A stretch of DNA of 64,000 nt from Peristeroidobacter agariperforans (GCF_004138335.1 NZ_RYFW01000003.1:372001-436000), one strand, 5' to 3'. Counted from the stretch's first letter, positions 21,056 through 30,391 are shown. Numbers and translations are program-made. The notes: generated by a model not told the origin, from the sequence alone.

Positions 21056-23023
21056 TCAGGCGCTGGCCTGAAAGTCCACCAGCGGCACGCCTTCCTTCAC
21101 TTGATCGCCGGCATTGCACAGGTAGCTCACCAGCTTGCCCTTGCTCGGCGCAAACACGGTCAGCTCCATCTTCATGGCTTCCATCACGAGCAGCGGCGCG
21201 CCCTTCGCGATTTCCGCGCCAGGCTCGGCGAGCAGGGCGATGATCTTGCCTGGCATCGGAGCGGTCAGTCCGCCCTGAGCTTCTTCGGCCTCACCCGCGT
21301 GCACCAGCGGATCGACGTAGGTGAGCACATGCTGGTGGCCGCGCACGAACACGTGCATCTGCTCGCCGGATTTCACGACGGCGGTGTTGATGTGACGCTG
21401 GCCAATCGTGATACGCAGATCCGAATTGGATGTGCGTTGCACGCGCGCAGGCTCGTCATCGATGACGTAGCCGCTTGCTGTGTAGCGAACTGAAACGGCC
21501 GCGCTCTGTTCGCCGACGGAGAACTGCAAGGACCGGTTCTGCGCGCCATTGATTCGCCAGCCGTCGGTGACGCTCCACGGAGACCTCGATTGCGCGGCTT
21601 GTTCGCGTTCGGCAGCGAGCTGCGCGAGGGCGGCGACCTCAAATATTTCCTTCGGCAGCTCGCCAGCGGCCGGAATCAGCGTGGCGCGCTCGCGCTCGAT
21701 CAGGCCCGTGTCGACGCGACCTTCGCGAAATGCCGCGTGCCCAACCAGCCGCGACAGGAAGTTCACATTGTGACCGACGCCAACGATGCGTGTCTCCGCC
21801 AACGCACCGAGCATGCGCTCGATCGCCGCCTCACGGGTGCGATCCCAAACGATGAGCTTTGCGATCATCGGGTCGTAGTGCGGCGTGATTTCATCGCCTT
21901 GCTCGACGCCCGTGTCGAGTCGCACGTGAGCGGAAGGCGTCGGCGTTTTGAAGTAGGCGAGCCGACCCACCGAAGGCAGGAAACCTTTCTCCGGTTCTTC
22001 GGCGTAGATGCGGACTTCGATCGAATGTCCGTTCAGGGGCACCTGGTCCTGCGTCAACGGCAAGTCCTCGCCCGCGGCGACGCGCAGCTGCCATTCGACC
22101 AGGTCGAGGCCGGTGATCATTTCGGTGACCGGGTGCTCGACCTGCAGGCGCGTGTTCATTTCCATGAAATAGAAATTGCCCTGCGAGTCGGCGATGAACT
22201 CCACGGTGCCGGCGCCGACATATCCGACGGCGCGCGCGGCGTCGCAAGCGGCTTTGCCCATCGCCAATCGCTGAGTGGCGTTTACGCTGGGAGCGGGCGC
22301 CTCTTCGACGACCTTTTGATGTCGGCGCTGGGCCGAGCAGTCGCGCTCGTTGAGGCTGATCGTGTGGCCGGCCTTGTCGGCGAACACCTGGATCTCGATG
22401 TGGCGCGGCTGCTGGAGATACTTTTCGATGAGGACATTGTCGTCGCCGAATGACGTGCGAGCTTCGCGCTGACATGAAGCGAGCGCCGCGGCGAACTCAT
22501 TCGGTGCGTTGACGACGCGCATGCCTTTGCCGCCGCCGCCCGCGGAAGCTTTGATCAGCACCGGATAACCGATGCGATCGGCCTCACGCTGCAACAACGC
22601 CGGATCTTGATCGGCGCCGTGGTAGCCAGGCACCAGCGGCACCTTGGCCTGTTGCATGAGCGCCTTGGCGGCGGACTTCAGGCCCATGGCCCGAATGCTC
22701 TTCACCGGCGGGCCGATGAACACGATGCCGTTCTCTTCACACGCGTGCGCGAAGCTCTCGTTCTCGGAGAGGAAGCCGTAGCCCGGATGCACCGCCTGCG
22801 CACCGGATTGCTTGCAAACTTCGATGATGCGATCGATGCGGAGATAGCTCTCGCGCGAGGCGGCAGGGCCGACGCAATAGGCTTCATCGGCGAGTCGGAC
22901 GTGGCGCGCGCCGGCATCGGCTTCGGAATAAACAGCGACCGTGCGGATGCCCAGCTTGCGACAAGTGGCGATGACCCGGCATGCAATCTCGCCGCGATTG
23001 GCGATCAGGATTTTTGTGAACAT
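21056..23023 (-). CDS. Acyl-CoA carboxylase biotin carboxylase/BCCP subunit (MCC/GCC type alpha)
   Basis: Alpha subunit of a methylcrotonyl-/geranyl-CoA-type carboxylase, 655 residues. It carries an N-terminal biotin carboxylase (MFTKILIANRGEIACRV; ATP loop KASAGGGGKGMRVV; FMEMNTRLQVEHPVTEMITG), a middle BT domain, and a C-terminal biotinyl domain with the biotinylated Lys in EAMKMELTVF (about K618). It carboxylates biotin with ATP and bicarbonate, then passes CO2 to the beta subunit encoded 18 nt upstream. Such enzymes act in leucine/isovalerate or acyclic terpene breakdown. The usual companions (isovaleryl-CoA dehydrogenase, enoyl-CoA hydratase, HMG-CoA lyase) are absent, so substrate is unsettled. 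Confidence 0.92.
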   Translation of the reverse strand: MFTKILIANRGEIACRVIATCRKLGIRTVAVYSEADAGARHVRLADEAYCVGPAASRESYLRIDRIIEVCKQSGAQAVHPGYGFLSENESFAHACEENGIVFIGPPVKSIRAMGLKSAAKALMQQAKVPLVPGYHGADQDPALLQREADRIGYPVLIKASAGGGGKGMRVVNAPNEFAAALASCQREARTSFGDDNVLIEKYLQQPRHIEIQVFADKAGHTISLNERDCSAQRRHQKVVEEAPAPSVNATQRLAMGKAACDAARAVGYVGAGTVEFIADSQGNFYFMEMNTRLQVEHPVTEMITGLDLVEWQLRVAAGEDLPLTQDQVPLNGHSIEVRIYAEEPEKGFLPSVGRLAYFKTPTPSAHVRLDTGVEQGDEITPHYDPMIAKLIVWDRTREAAIERMLGALAETRIVGVGHNVNFLSRLVGHAAFREGRVDTGLIERERATLIPAAGELPKEIFEVAALAQLAAEREQAAQSRSPWSVTDGWRINGAQNRSLQFSVGEQSAAVSVRYTASGYVIDDEPARVQRTSNSDLRITIGQRHINTAVVKSGEQMHVFVRGHQHVLTYVDPLVHAGEAEEAQGGLTAPMPGKIIALLAEPGAEIAKGAPLLVMEAMKMELTVFAPSKGKLVSYLCNAGDQVKEGVPLVDFQASA

Positions 23024-23041
23024 GTTGTTTCCAATCCTTGC

Positions 23042-24646
23042 TTACATGCGGAACACGCCAAAGCGCGTGTCGCTCACCGGAGCATTGGCCGCAGCCGCGA
23101 GACCCAGGCCCAGCGTGCGCCGTGTTTGTGCGGGATCGACGATGCCGTCGTCCCAGAGGCGTGCGGTGGCGTAGTAGGCACTGCCTTGCGCATCGAACTG
23201 CGCCTTGGTCGGCGCTTTAAAGGCTTCTTCCTCGGCCGTGCTCCACTGTTTGCCCTGAGCTTCGAGGGCGTCACGGCGCACTGTCGCGAGCACATTGGCC
23301 GCTTGCTCGCCGCCCATCACGGAGATCTTCGAATTCGGCCAGGTCCACAGGAAGCGGGGCGAGTAGGCGCGACCGCACATGCCGTAGTTGCCGGCGCCGT
23401 AGGAGCCGCCGATCAACACGGTGAACTTCGGCACCTGCGCCGTCGCAACCGCCGTCACCATCTTCGCGCCGTGACGAGCGATGCCTTCGTTCTCGTATTT
23501 GCGGCCGACCATGAAGCCGGTGATGTTCTGCAGGAACACCAACGGAATGCGACGCTGGCAGCACAGCTCGATGAAGTGCGCCGCCTTTTGTGCGGACTCG
23601 GAGAACAGCACGCCGTTGTTGGCGATGATGCCGACCGGATAGCCATACACGTGCGCGAATCCCGTGACCAGCGTGTTGCCGAAGCGCGCTTTGAATTCGT
23701 CGAAGCGCGAACCGTCGACGATGCGAGCGATCACTTCACGCACATCGAACGGCTTGCGAGTATCGGCTGGGATGACGCCGTACAGTTCTTCAGGGTCGTA
23801 CAGCGGATCCTCGACCGACTGCGGCTGAAACAACGTTTGGCGAGGACCGAGATTGCCGACGATGCGACGAACCAGCGCCAGTGCGTGATGATCGTTCTCG
23901 GCGAGATGATCGGCGACGCCGGAGATGCGAGTGTGGACATCGCCGCCGCCCAGGTCTTCAGCGCTCACGACTTCGCCCGTTGCGGCTTTCACCAGCGGCG
24001 GGCCACCCAGGAAGATCGTGCCTTGATTGCGAACGATCACGGCTTCATCGCTCATCGCTGGCACATAGGCGCCGCCGGCGGTGCACGAGCCCATCACGCA
24101 AGCGATCTGCGGGATGCCGAGCGAGGACAGGTTCGCCTGGTTGTAGAAGATGCGGCCGAAATGTTCCTTGTCCGGAAACACTTCATCCTGCATGGGCAGG
24201 AATGCGCCGCCGGAGTCGACGAGATACACGCAGGGCAGGCGGTTCTCACGCGCGATTTCCTGCGCGCGCAAATGTTTCTTTACGGTGATCGGATAGTACG
24301 TGCCGCCTTTGACGGTCGCGTCGTTGCCGACGATGACGCATTCGCGGCCATTGATACGGCCGACGCCAGCGACTGCGCCCGAGCTGGCGACTTCGCCGCC
24401 ATACATTCCGAAGGCGGCCAGGGCAGAGAGTTCGAGAAACGGGGTGCCCGGATCGAGCAGCAGATCGATACGATCCCGGACCAGGAGCTTGCCGCGGGAG
24501 GTGTGCTTCTGCCGGGCGCTTTCGGAGCCGCCCAAAGCGACGGTGGCGGTCCGCTCGCGCAATTCATCGACTAGCGCCCGCAGGGCGGCGCTGTTGGCGC
24601 GGTATTCGTCGCTGCTGGTCCGCAGCTTGGAAGCAATTACGTTCAT
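23042..24646 (-). CDS. Acyl-CoA carboxylase carboxyltransferase subunit (MCC/GCC type beta)
   Basis: Beta subunit, about 534 residues from ATG 24646, which has an AGGGG site upstream on its strand; in-frame starts further upstream would run through the operator and are rejected. Crotonase-fold carboxyltransferase halves carry [19 protein letters not shown], the oxyanion segment [18 protein letters not shown], and [16 protein letters not shown] plus [13 protein letters not shown] toward the C-terminus. These are hallmarks of methylcrotonyl-CoA and geranyl-CoA carboxylases rather than propionyl-CoA carboxylase. It is the first gene of a two-gene operon, divergent from a TetR regulator with an operator between them. 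Confidence 0.92.
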   Translation of the reverse strand: MNVIASKLRTSSDEYRANSAALRALVDELRERTATVALGGSESARQKHTSRGKLLVRDRIDLLLDPGTPFLELSALAAFGMYGGEVASSGAVAGVGRINGRECVIVGNDATVKGGTYYPITVKKHLRAQEIARENRLPCVYLVDSGGAFLPMQDEVFPDKEHFGRIFYNQANLSSLGIPQIACVMGSCTAGGAYVPAMSDEAVIVRNQGTIFLGGPPLVKAATGEVVSAEDLGGGDVHTRISGVADHLAENDHHALALVRRIVGNLGPRQTLFQPQSVEDPLYDPEELYGVIPADTRKPFDVREVIARIVDGSRFDEFKARFGNTLVTGFAHVYGYPVGIIANNGVLFSESAQKAAHFIELCCQRRIPLVFLQNITGFMVGRKYENEGIARHGAKMVTAVATAQVPKFTVLIGGSYGAGNYGMCGRAYSPRFLWTWPNSKISVMGGEQAANVLATVRRDALEAQGKQWSTAEEEAFKAPTKAQFDAQGSAYYATARLWDDGIVDPAQTRRTLGLGLAAAANAPVSDTRFGVFRM

Positions 24647-24706
24647 GAAACCCCTGTTGGCCGCGGTGTCTCGGTCCGGTAGGCATTGTAGGAGGGGGCA
24701 GGCAAG

Positions 24707-24745
24707 AAGTGAATGGCGATTCACAAAAAAAATCGCAATTCACTT
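24707..24745. promoter_or_regulatory. TetR-type operator between carboxylase operon and regulator
   Basis: Two 13-base arms, AAGTGAATGGCGA and TCGCAATTCACTT, form an inverted repeat with one mismatch. The left part contains a second perfect repeat, GTGAAT-GGCG-ATTCAC (24709-24724). The element sits between the divergent carboxylase gene (start 24646) and the TetR-family gene (start 24764), the classic position for autoregulation plus operon repression. That the neighbouring TetR protein binds it is inference. Confidence 0.7.
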
Positions 24746-24763
24746 CATGCTAGGATCCGGTCC

Positions 24764-25375
24764 ATGAGCTACAAGCGATCCTTCCTCATGGAGGAGCGCC
24801 TGGCCGATAACCGCCAGCGCATCCTCAAGGCGGCGCGCGCCCTGGTTGCCGAGGGCGGGTTCAATCACGCCTCCATTGCCGCCGTGGCCTCGAGTGCCGG
24901 GCTGTCGGCCGGGGCCATCTATCGTTACTTTCCGTCCAAGTCGGCGCTATTCGTCGAAGTGCTCACCAGCGCCATCGATCACGAAATCGCAATCCTGCAG
25001 CAGATCGTCAAAGGTGAGGGCGATGTGACGGCGCGGCTGCGGGCCTGCGTGGAATCGTTTGCGAATCGCGCGCTCGAAGGGCCGTATCTGGCTTATGCGT
25101 TTATCGCCGAGCCGGCCGAGCAGGAAGTCGACGAGGCGCGTCTGCTAGGACGCATTCGGTTCGGCGAAGTGTTCAAGTCGTTGTTGATCGAGGGCGTCGA
25201 GAAGCGGGAATTCCCGGCTCAATCCATCGATATCGGCGCGGCTTGTATCGTCGGCGCCTTCACCGAAGCATTGATCCGGCCAATCGCACCCCGGGCCAAG
25301 CGGGACGGGCGGGCGGAACTGGTGGAGGGCATCGTGGCGTTCTGTTTACGGGCCGTCGGTGCCAAGATTTCCTGA
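24764..25375 (+). CDS. TetR/AcrR family transcriptional regulator
   Basis: About 203 residues from ATG 24764. The in-frame ATG at 24713 is rejected because it lies inside the operator palindrome. The TetR_N HTH is plain: RQRILKAARALVAEGGFNHASI, then VASSAGLSAGAIYRYFPSK near residue 45. The C-terminal ligand domain is variable; a cysteine and EALIRPIAP occur near the end. It is divergent from the carboxylase operon with a shared operator, so it probably represses it and itself, with an acyl-CoA or terpenoid as inducer (inference). The stop overlaps the next gene's ATG (TGATG). Confidence 0.9.
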   Translation: MSYKRSFLMEERLADNRQRILKAARALVAEGGFNHASIAAVASSAGLSAGAIYRYFPSKSALFVEVLTSAIDHEIAILQQIVKGEGDVTARLRACVESFANRALEGPYLAYAFIAEPAEQEVDEARLLGRIRFGEVFKSLLIEGVEKREFPAQSIDIGAACIVGAFTEALIRPIAPRAKRDGRAELVEGIVAFCLRAVGAKIS

Positions 25376-25794
25376 TGCGTCAGTTCAGCCACGTTCTTTC
25401 GATTCGCACCACCCGTCGCGGCTTGGTCGAGTTCACGCGGGAAGTGCGATCGTGGGTGAGCGCTCAGCAAGTCACCACCGGCTTGCTCACGGTCTTTTGC
25501 AAGCACACCTCGGCGTCGTTGCTGATACAGGAGAACGCGGCCCGCGAGGTGCGCACCGATCTGGAAGGGTTCTTCGAGCAGATCGCGCCGGAGGATCCGG
25601 GCCGCTATGAGCACGATGACGAAGGGCCCGACGACATGCCGGCGCATCTGCGCACGGCATTGACCCAAGTGCAGTTATCCATCCCCGTGCTCGATGGCGA
25701 ACCAGCGCTCGGCACCTGGCAGGGTATCTACCTGTTCGAGCACCGTCAGCGGCCGCACCAGCGGGAAATCGTCCTGCACTTGCTGGGCGAGTAG
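25375..25794 (+). CDS. yjbQ: YjbQ family protein (UPF0047)
   Basis: 139-residue member of the YjbQ/UPF0047 family, some of which have weak thiamine-phosphate synthase activity. Diagnostic strings are HTSASLLIQENA near residue 45, DMPAHLRTALTQVQLSIPV near 90 and LGTWQGIYLFEHRQ near 115, including the conserved His and Glu of the putative active site. The ATG overlaps the TetR stop (TGATG); longer starts inside TetR are rejected. Biological role is unclear, and there is no functional tie to the thiamine operon 5 kb away beyond family annotation. Confidence 0.88.
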   Translation: MRQFSHVLSIRTTRRGLVEFTREVRSWVSAQQVTTGLLTVFCKHTSASLLIQENAAREVRTDLEGFFEQIAPEDPGRYEHDDEGPDDMPAHLRTALTQVQLSIPVLDGEPALGTWQGIYLFEHRQRPHQREIVLHLLGE

Positions 25795-25932
25795 GCTGCC
25801 CGACACGGGTTGTCCGTTTCGCGACGAAAGGTGTCAATCTTGTTAGGGACGCCGCGTCGCGGACTCCTTACACTTGCACCCGATCCGCTGCGGACAGTGC
25901 CGTCGGCAGCGATTTCTCCCTGGGAGCACCCT

Positions 25933-27156
25933 TTGAATTCTTCGGCCGAGGCTCGCGATCCTGCCGGTTGGCGGGACGAGACCGCTTTCCCCGTGATCAT
26001 TGCGATCAGCTGCTGCCACTTGTTGAACGACACGATGCAGTCGCTGTTGCAAGGCTCGTATCCCGCACTCAAGGCGAGCCACCACCTGACGTTCGCGGAG
26101 CTGGGCTGGATCTCGCTGGCGTATCAGCTGACGGCGTCGATGCTTCAGCCCGTCGTCGGTTATGTCGCCGACCGCCGGCCCGCGCCGTTCTCGCTGCCGG
26201 CAGGCACGTTGTTCACAGCACTGGGACTGCTGGTGATTTCACTGGCGAGCAACTTCGAATGGCTGCTCGTCGGCGCGGCGATGCTGGGCATGGGCTCGTC
26301 GGTGTTTCATCCCGAGGCGTCACGCGTTGCTCGCATGGCAGCGGGCGGCCGGCATTCGCTGGCGCAGTCGTTGTTTCAACTGGGCGGCAACGCTGGCCAG
26401 GCCATCGGCCCGCTGTTCGCAGCGCTGGTGGTCGTGCAGTGGGGGCAATCGAGCCTCGGAGCGTTTGCGCTGGTGACGCTGGTGTCGACGGCCATCCTTT
26501 GGAACGTTGGCGTTTGGTACAAGCACCACGGGTTGCCTCGGTTGCAGCGTGCGCATGCGCCACGCAAGCAGGACTCGCCCATTCCGCGAGCGACGGTCGT
26601 GCGAGGCATGACCATCCTGCTGCTGCTGATCTTTTCCAAATACGCCTACATGTCGAGCCTGACCAACTACTACACGTTTTATCTGATCGAGCGCTTCCAG
26701 ATGGGCGTCGTCGAAGCTCAGGTGCATTTGTTCCTGTTCCTCGGCTCGATCGCGGTGGGCACGCTGCTCGGCGGTTACTTCGGCGATCGTTTCAGCCGCA
26801 AGGCAGTGATCCAATTCTCGGTGCTCGGCGCCTTGCCGTTCACCCTCATGCTGCCGTTCGTGAGCCTGGCGTGGACCGAAGTGCTCACCGTGGTGATCGG
26901 GCTCACGATTGCCTCTGCGTTCCCGGCCATCGTCGTGTTCGCACAGGAGCTGTTGCCGACGCGCGTCGGCATGATGTCCGGATTGATGTTTGGTTTCTCG
27001 TTCGGCATCGGCGGCCTGGCCGCGGCGTCGTTCGGACATCTGGCGGACGTATACGGCATCGCGCTGGTGTACAAGATCAGTGCTTTTTTGCCGCTGCTCG
27101 GCGTGCTCTCGCTCTGGCTGCCCGACGTGCAGCGGGCTAAAGCCGCTCAGCAATGA
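25933..27156 (+). CDS. fsr: Fsr-type MFS exporter (fosmidomycin resistance family)
   Basis: Twelve-TM major facilitator close to fosmidomycin resistance protein Fsr. Signature strings are SCCHLLNDTMQSLLQGSYPAL, SMLQPVVGYVADRRP, the MGSSVFHPEASRVARMAAGG loop and LAQSLFQLGGNAGQAIGPL. TTG 25933 is chosen: it has GGGAG 6 nt upstream and gives an N-terminus of Fsr-like length before the HLLND motif; a TTG at 25810 would add 41 residues of low-complexity sequence. It exports small toxic molecules, and the substrate here is unknown. The next gene, an AraC-type regulator, overlaps it by 4 nt, a pairing seen for regulator/exporter couples such as NimR-NimT. Confidence 0.88.
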   Translation: MNSSAEARDPAGWRDETAFPVIIAISCCHLLNDTMQSLLQGSYPALKASHHLTFAELGWISLAYQLTASMLQPVVGYVADRRPAPFSLPAGTLFTALGLLVISLASNFEWLLVGAAMLGMGSSVFHPEASRVARMAAGGRHSLAQSLFQLGGNAGQAIGPLFAALVVVQWGQSSLGAFALVTLVSTAILWNVGVWYKHHGLPRLQRAHAPRKQDSPIPRATVVRGMTILLLLIFSKYAYMSSLTNYYTFYLIERFQMGVVEAQVHLFLFLGSIAVGTLLGGYFGDRFSRKAVIQFSVLGALPFTLMLPFVSLAWTEVLTVVIGLTIASAFPAIVVFAQELLPTRVGMMSGLMFGFSFGIGGLAAASFGHLADVYGIALVYKISAFLPLLGVLSLWLPDVQRAKAAQQ

Positions 27157-27977
27157 GCGCGTGCATGCCCGTCAACGGCTCAGCCTTGGCGATCGTGCGG
27201 AAACTGGAGGAAAGTCCGCAGGCGATCGTCGCGTTCGCGCGCGATTATCCGGCCGGCTATTTGATCGAGCGCCATCAGCACGACCGGGCGCAGCTCATCC
27301 ACGCGTCCGCCGGCATCATGCGAGTCGATACCCCGAACGGCATCTGGGTCGTGCCGCCGATGCGCGCGATCTGGGTGCCCTCGCAAGTGCCTCACGAAAT
27401 CCGAGCGAACAGCGCGGTGAAGATGCGCACGTTGTTCTTCCGTCCCGATGCTCGGAGCGACTTGCCGACGGAGTGCTGCGTCGTCGAAGTTACGCCGCTG
27501 CTGCGTGAAATGATTTTGCGAATGGTGGCGCTTACTGAAGCCGAGCCGCGCGTGCCGCCGTCGGATCATCTGATCGAACTGATCTTGAGCGAGATTCGAG
27601 AGATCGGAGCGTTGCCGCTGCACATTCCGATGCCGGAAGACACTCGTGTGCGTCGCATTTGCCAGGCAATCCTGCAAGACCCTTCGGACTGCAGGACGAG
27701 CGCGGAGTGGGGTGCAACGGTGGGCGCGAGCTCACGCACGCTCGAGCGTTTGTTTCACAAAGAGACGGGGATTACGTTCGGCTCGTGGCGTCGGCAAGCG
27801 CGATTGCTTGCGGCCATGACGCAGCTCGCGGCCGGTCGGCCAGTCGGGAATGTCGCCGGCGATCTCGGCTACGACAGTCCGAGCGCTTTCACTGCGATGT
27901 TCAAGCGGGTGTTGGGCCACCCGCCGAGTCAGTTCTGTCCGTCACTCACGCAACGTGAGTTGCCCACAGATCGTTGA
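27153..27977 (+). CDS. AraC-family regulator with cupin sensor (NimR-like)
   Basis: 274 residues. The N-terminal cupin has the metal/ligand-like pattern LIERHQHDRAQLIHASAGIM and WVPSQVPHEI. The C-terminal double HTH is typical of AraC proteins: WGATVGASSRTLERLFHKETGITFGSWRRQARL, then VAGDLGYDSPSAFTAMFKRVLG. This arrangement matches the NimR (YeaM) group that controls an adjacent MFS exporter. It overlaps the Fsr-type gene by 4 nt, so both are co-transcribed and it likely activates that exporter in response to a toxic substrate. The 3' end overlaps the convergent HD-GYP gene by 32 nt. Confidence 0.88.
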   Translation: MSACMPVNGSALAIVRKLEESPQAIVAFARDYPAGYLIERHQHDRAQLIHASAGIMRVDTPNGIWVVPPMRAIWVPSQVPHEIRANSAVKMRTLFFRPDARSDLPTECCVVEVTPLLREMILRMVALTEAEPRVPPSDHLIELILSEIREIGALPLHIPMPEDTRVRRICQAILQDPSDCRTSAEWGATVGASSRTLERLFHKETGITFGSWRRQARLLAAMTQLAAGRPVGNVAGDLGYDSPSAFTAMFKRVLGHPPSQFCPSLTQRELPTDR

Positions 27978-29148
27978 GATAGCCGAAGCTCCAGTTCTCC
28001 GGCGGCTCACGCGCCACGATCTTGTCGGTGACGTGCGATTCGGTCAGGTCCACCAGCTTGGGCTCGAACGGCATGCCCGACTTGGTGGAGAAGAACAGCT
28101 TCACTTTCGGCGCGGTGAGCTTGGTGGGGTTCTGTTCCACGACCACGCCCAGCTTGCCGGACGCCATGCGCACCAGCGAGCCGACCGGATAGATGCCGAT
28201 GGTCTTGATGAACGTCTGCAGGACCACCGAATCGAAATGACCTTCCCACGACGCCATGCGCGCGACCGATTCGGCCGGATCCCAGCCGGCCTTGTAGGGC
28301 CGATCTGAGGTGACGGCGTCGTAAACGTCGCAGACCGCGCTCATGCGGGCGATCAAAGAAATCCTGTCGGCGCTCAGCGCGTCGGGATAGCCCTTGCCGT
28401 CGATGCGCTCGTGATGATGACGGGCGACATCGAGCACGCGCTCATTGTCGACGCCGCTTTCCAGCAGCATCTCGTGGCCACGCACCGGATGCGACTTGAT
28501 GATGGTGAACTCTTCGTCGGTCAGCTTGCCGGGCTTGTTGATGATCTCCTGGGGCATCACTGCCTTGCCGAGATCGTGCAGCAGCCCCGCCATGCCGGCA
28601 TCGCGCAGTGTGGCCTCGTCGAGGCCGAGCTGCTTGCCGAGCGAGACCATCAGCGCGCACACCGACACAGAGTGCATGTAAGTGTATTCGTCGGCGGTTT
28701 TCAGCCGACACAGGCTGATCAGTGCGTGGGAGTTGCTGTCGACGGAATCGACGATGTCATTGACCAGCGGCGCGCACTCGCTCGTGTTGACGGCGTTGCC
28801 CATGCGCGCTTCGGCGAACAGAGAGTTGACCGCTTGCTTGGAGCGCTTCAACACATTGGCTGCGTTGTGCAACTCGTCGCCCATGGAGCGGCGGACTTTC
28901 GGTTTCGACGCCGACGGCGGCGCCGGAACGATTTCGATGACCGGCGTCTCGGCTTTGGGGCGCGCGACATCCAGGCCTTTGGAGGTATCGATCCAGCACT
29001 CGGCGAGGCCCGAAGCCTGCAGGCGAGCCAACGACTCCGCATCCACCAGGAAGCGGGTTTTCCAGAAGGAATGTTTGAGCCACGGTCCCTCGACCGAAGC
29101 CACGAACATCCCGGTTCGAACTTCAGATATGGCGATTTTTTTGAGCAT
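27946..29148 (-). CDS. HD-GYP cyclic-di-GMP phosphodiesterase (DUF3391-HD-GYP)
   Basis: 400 residues from ATG 29148. The N-terminal DUF3391 domain (KKIAISEVRTGMFVASVEG ... SLARLQASGLAECWIDTSKG) is followed by an HD-GYP domain with MHSVSVCALMVSLGKQLG, the metal-binding HDLGKAVMPQEIINKPGKL, the second His HPVRGHEMLLESG, HHHERIDGKGYPDAL (the GYP motif), and VCDVYDAVTSDRPYKAGW. All expected ligand residues are present, so an active c-di-GMP hydrolase controlling motility or biofilm is likely. It is cytoplasmic, with no receiver domain. Confidence 0.93.
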   Translation of the reverse strand: MLKKIAISEVRTGMFVASVEGPWLKHSFWKTRFLVDAESLARLQASGLAECWIDTSKGLDVARPKAETPVIEIVPAPPSASKPKVRRSMGDELHNAANVLKRSKQAVNSLFAEARMGNAVNTSECAPLVNDIVDSVDSNSHALISLCRLKTADEYTYMHSVSVCALMVSLGKQLGLDEATLRDAGMAGLLHDLGKAVMPQEIINKPGKLTDEEFTIIKSHPVRGHEMLLESGVDNERVLDVARHHHERIDGKGYPDALSADRISLIARMSAVCDVYDAVTSDRPYKAGWDPAESVARMASWEGHFDSVVLQTFIKTIGIYPVGSLVRMASGKLGVVVEQNPTKLTAPKVKLFFSTKSGMPFEPKLVDLTESHVTDKIVAREPPENWSFGYLNDLWATHVA

Positions 29149-29296
29149 TGGCGTCTGGCAGCAACGATGTCGCCACTGCGCGTTATCCGTCGTCTGATGG
29201 CCTGCATCGGCAGGCGCGGCGGAAAAATTACGGTGATCCCGTAGTAGATTTTGAGAGGTCCGTCGCAAAGCGGACGCGGCGACGGGAAAGGAGCAA

Positions 29297-29340
29297 GCGG
29301 GCCCGCCGGGGTTCAGGGCTTCCCTGAGCGGCGGGCCCGC
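29297..29340 (-). terminator. Strong GC hairpin downstream of the trypsin-like protease gene
   Basis: Perfect 12-bp inverted repeat GCGGGCCCGCCG / CGGCGGGCCCGC with a 20-nt loop, 29 nt past the stop of the leftward protease gene and upstream of the HD-GYP gene. Reading leftward, the DNA after the stem is only moderately T-rich (TTGCTCCTTTCC). A terminator insulating the HD-GYP gene is the likely role. Confidence 0.6.
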
Positions 29341-29368
29341 GCGTTCGATTAACTGGTCCAGCAGGCGA

Positions 29369-30226
29369 TCAAGGCAGCGGCACGACGCTCACCGTTTCGC
29401 CTTCGGGCACGTTGGCGAGAATAAACTCAATCAACTCGGCCTGGTCGGTGCGGTACGAGAAGTCGACGCCCGCGCAGACGTTGCTCGACAGGCCGAAGGA
29501 CGTGATGCCGACGATCAGGTTCGAGCTCGAGCTGCCGTAGAACACCGGGCCGCCGGAATCGCCAAAGCAGGTACCGCCGCCGATGCCCGGGTTGTTCGTG
29601 GTCTGCAGATTGAAGCCGCCGTTGAGTGCGCTGCGCAGATTCACCAGCCGCGAGGAGGCCATGAGGCGCTCGCGGAACGAGATCGTCGTGGCCGGATTCG
29701 TATAGGTCAGACCGTAGCCACTCACGGTGAAATCGAGTGCTTGATGCCCGCGCCGGGTAGCGAGCGCGTCGAGCGATCCGGCCGCCGCGAGGACGCCGTA
29801 TTCGCTCAGGTTGATGGGCTCATCCAGGATGAGCAGCGCCGCGTCGCGTGTATTTGGCAAGGGCTGCGGGTACCCATAGCTGATCAGCTCGCTGGAGGTC
29901 GTACAGGGCTGGCTCAGGCAGGTTTCCGGATAGCCCGTGACAGGATCGAGCTCGGTCTCCGGATCGTAGTTCGCGCCGGCATCCTGCTGGAAATAAACAC
30001 GCGCGCTGGCAGCGCCTTCGATGCAATGGCCGGCGGTCAGAAACAATGACGGCGACAGCAGCGAGCCGGAACAGCGGCCGATGAACTCGCCCGACTCGTC
30101 ATAGAACACGGCGAGCCCCACGAACGGATGCTGAAAGTCTTCGACGAATTTGCCAGTAATGGCCTGCGCCGGATGCGTCGCAAGCGTAGCGAGCAGCACA
30201 ATGGTAAGTAGGTGGATCTTACGCAC
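29369..30226 (-). CDS. Secreted trypsin-like serine protease (S1 family)
   Basis: 285 residues with a signal peptide (MRKIHLLTIVLLATLATHPAQA) followed almost at once by the mature-like ITGKFVEDFQHPFVG, so any propeptide is very short. The catalytic triad is clear: His in LFLTAGHCIEG, Asp in NTRDAALLILDEP and Ser in GTCFGDSGGPVFYG. Six cysteines in the mature part could form disulfides. It probably cleaves proteins in the periplasm or outside the cell. No neighbouring inhibitor or secretion gene is seen. Confidence 0.9.
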   Translation of the reverse strand: MRKIHLLTIVLLATLATHPAQAITGKFVEDFQHPFVGLAVFYDESGEFIGRCSGSLLSPSLFLTAGHCIEGAASARVYFQQDAGANYDPETELDPVTGYPETCLSQPCTTSSELISYGYPQPLPNTRDAALLILDEPINLSEYGVLAAAGSLDALATRRGHQALDFTVSGYGLTYTNPATTISFRERLMASSRLVNLRSALNGGFNLQTTNNPGIGGGTCFGDSGGPVFYGSSSSNLIVGITSFGLSSNVCAGVDFSYRTDQAELIEFILANVPEGETVSVVPLP

Positions 30227-30371
30227 GGCTCATTCCCCCTCGGTTGTAGTGATCGCCGCGAATATGCGCTGGGCAAAAATTTACCCGCAAGTAGCGATTC
30301 TCCACATGGCCGAAGGAATGACGGAAGCTATGATGCCTAGCTGCTCGGACCGAGAAACATCGAAGCGCACG

Positions 30372-30387
30372 CCAATGTATACATTGG
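30372..30387. promoter_or_regulatory. 16-bp perfect palindrome upstream of the MOSC gene
   Basis: CCAATGTATACATTGG is a perfect palindrome ending 4 nt before the MOSC start codon. The TGTATACA core resembles operator cores of FadR/FCD-type GntR regulators. It would block initiation if bound. No such regulator is encoded next to it. Confidence 0.55.
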
Positions 30388-30391
30388 TACG

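Noticed and set aside
22607-24574. A 655-residue open frame on the + strand across both carboxylase genes
   Set aside because: It spans the junction of two well-supported - strand genes and has no family features.
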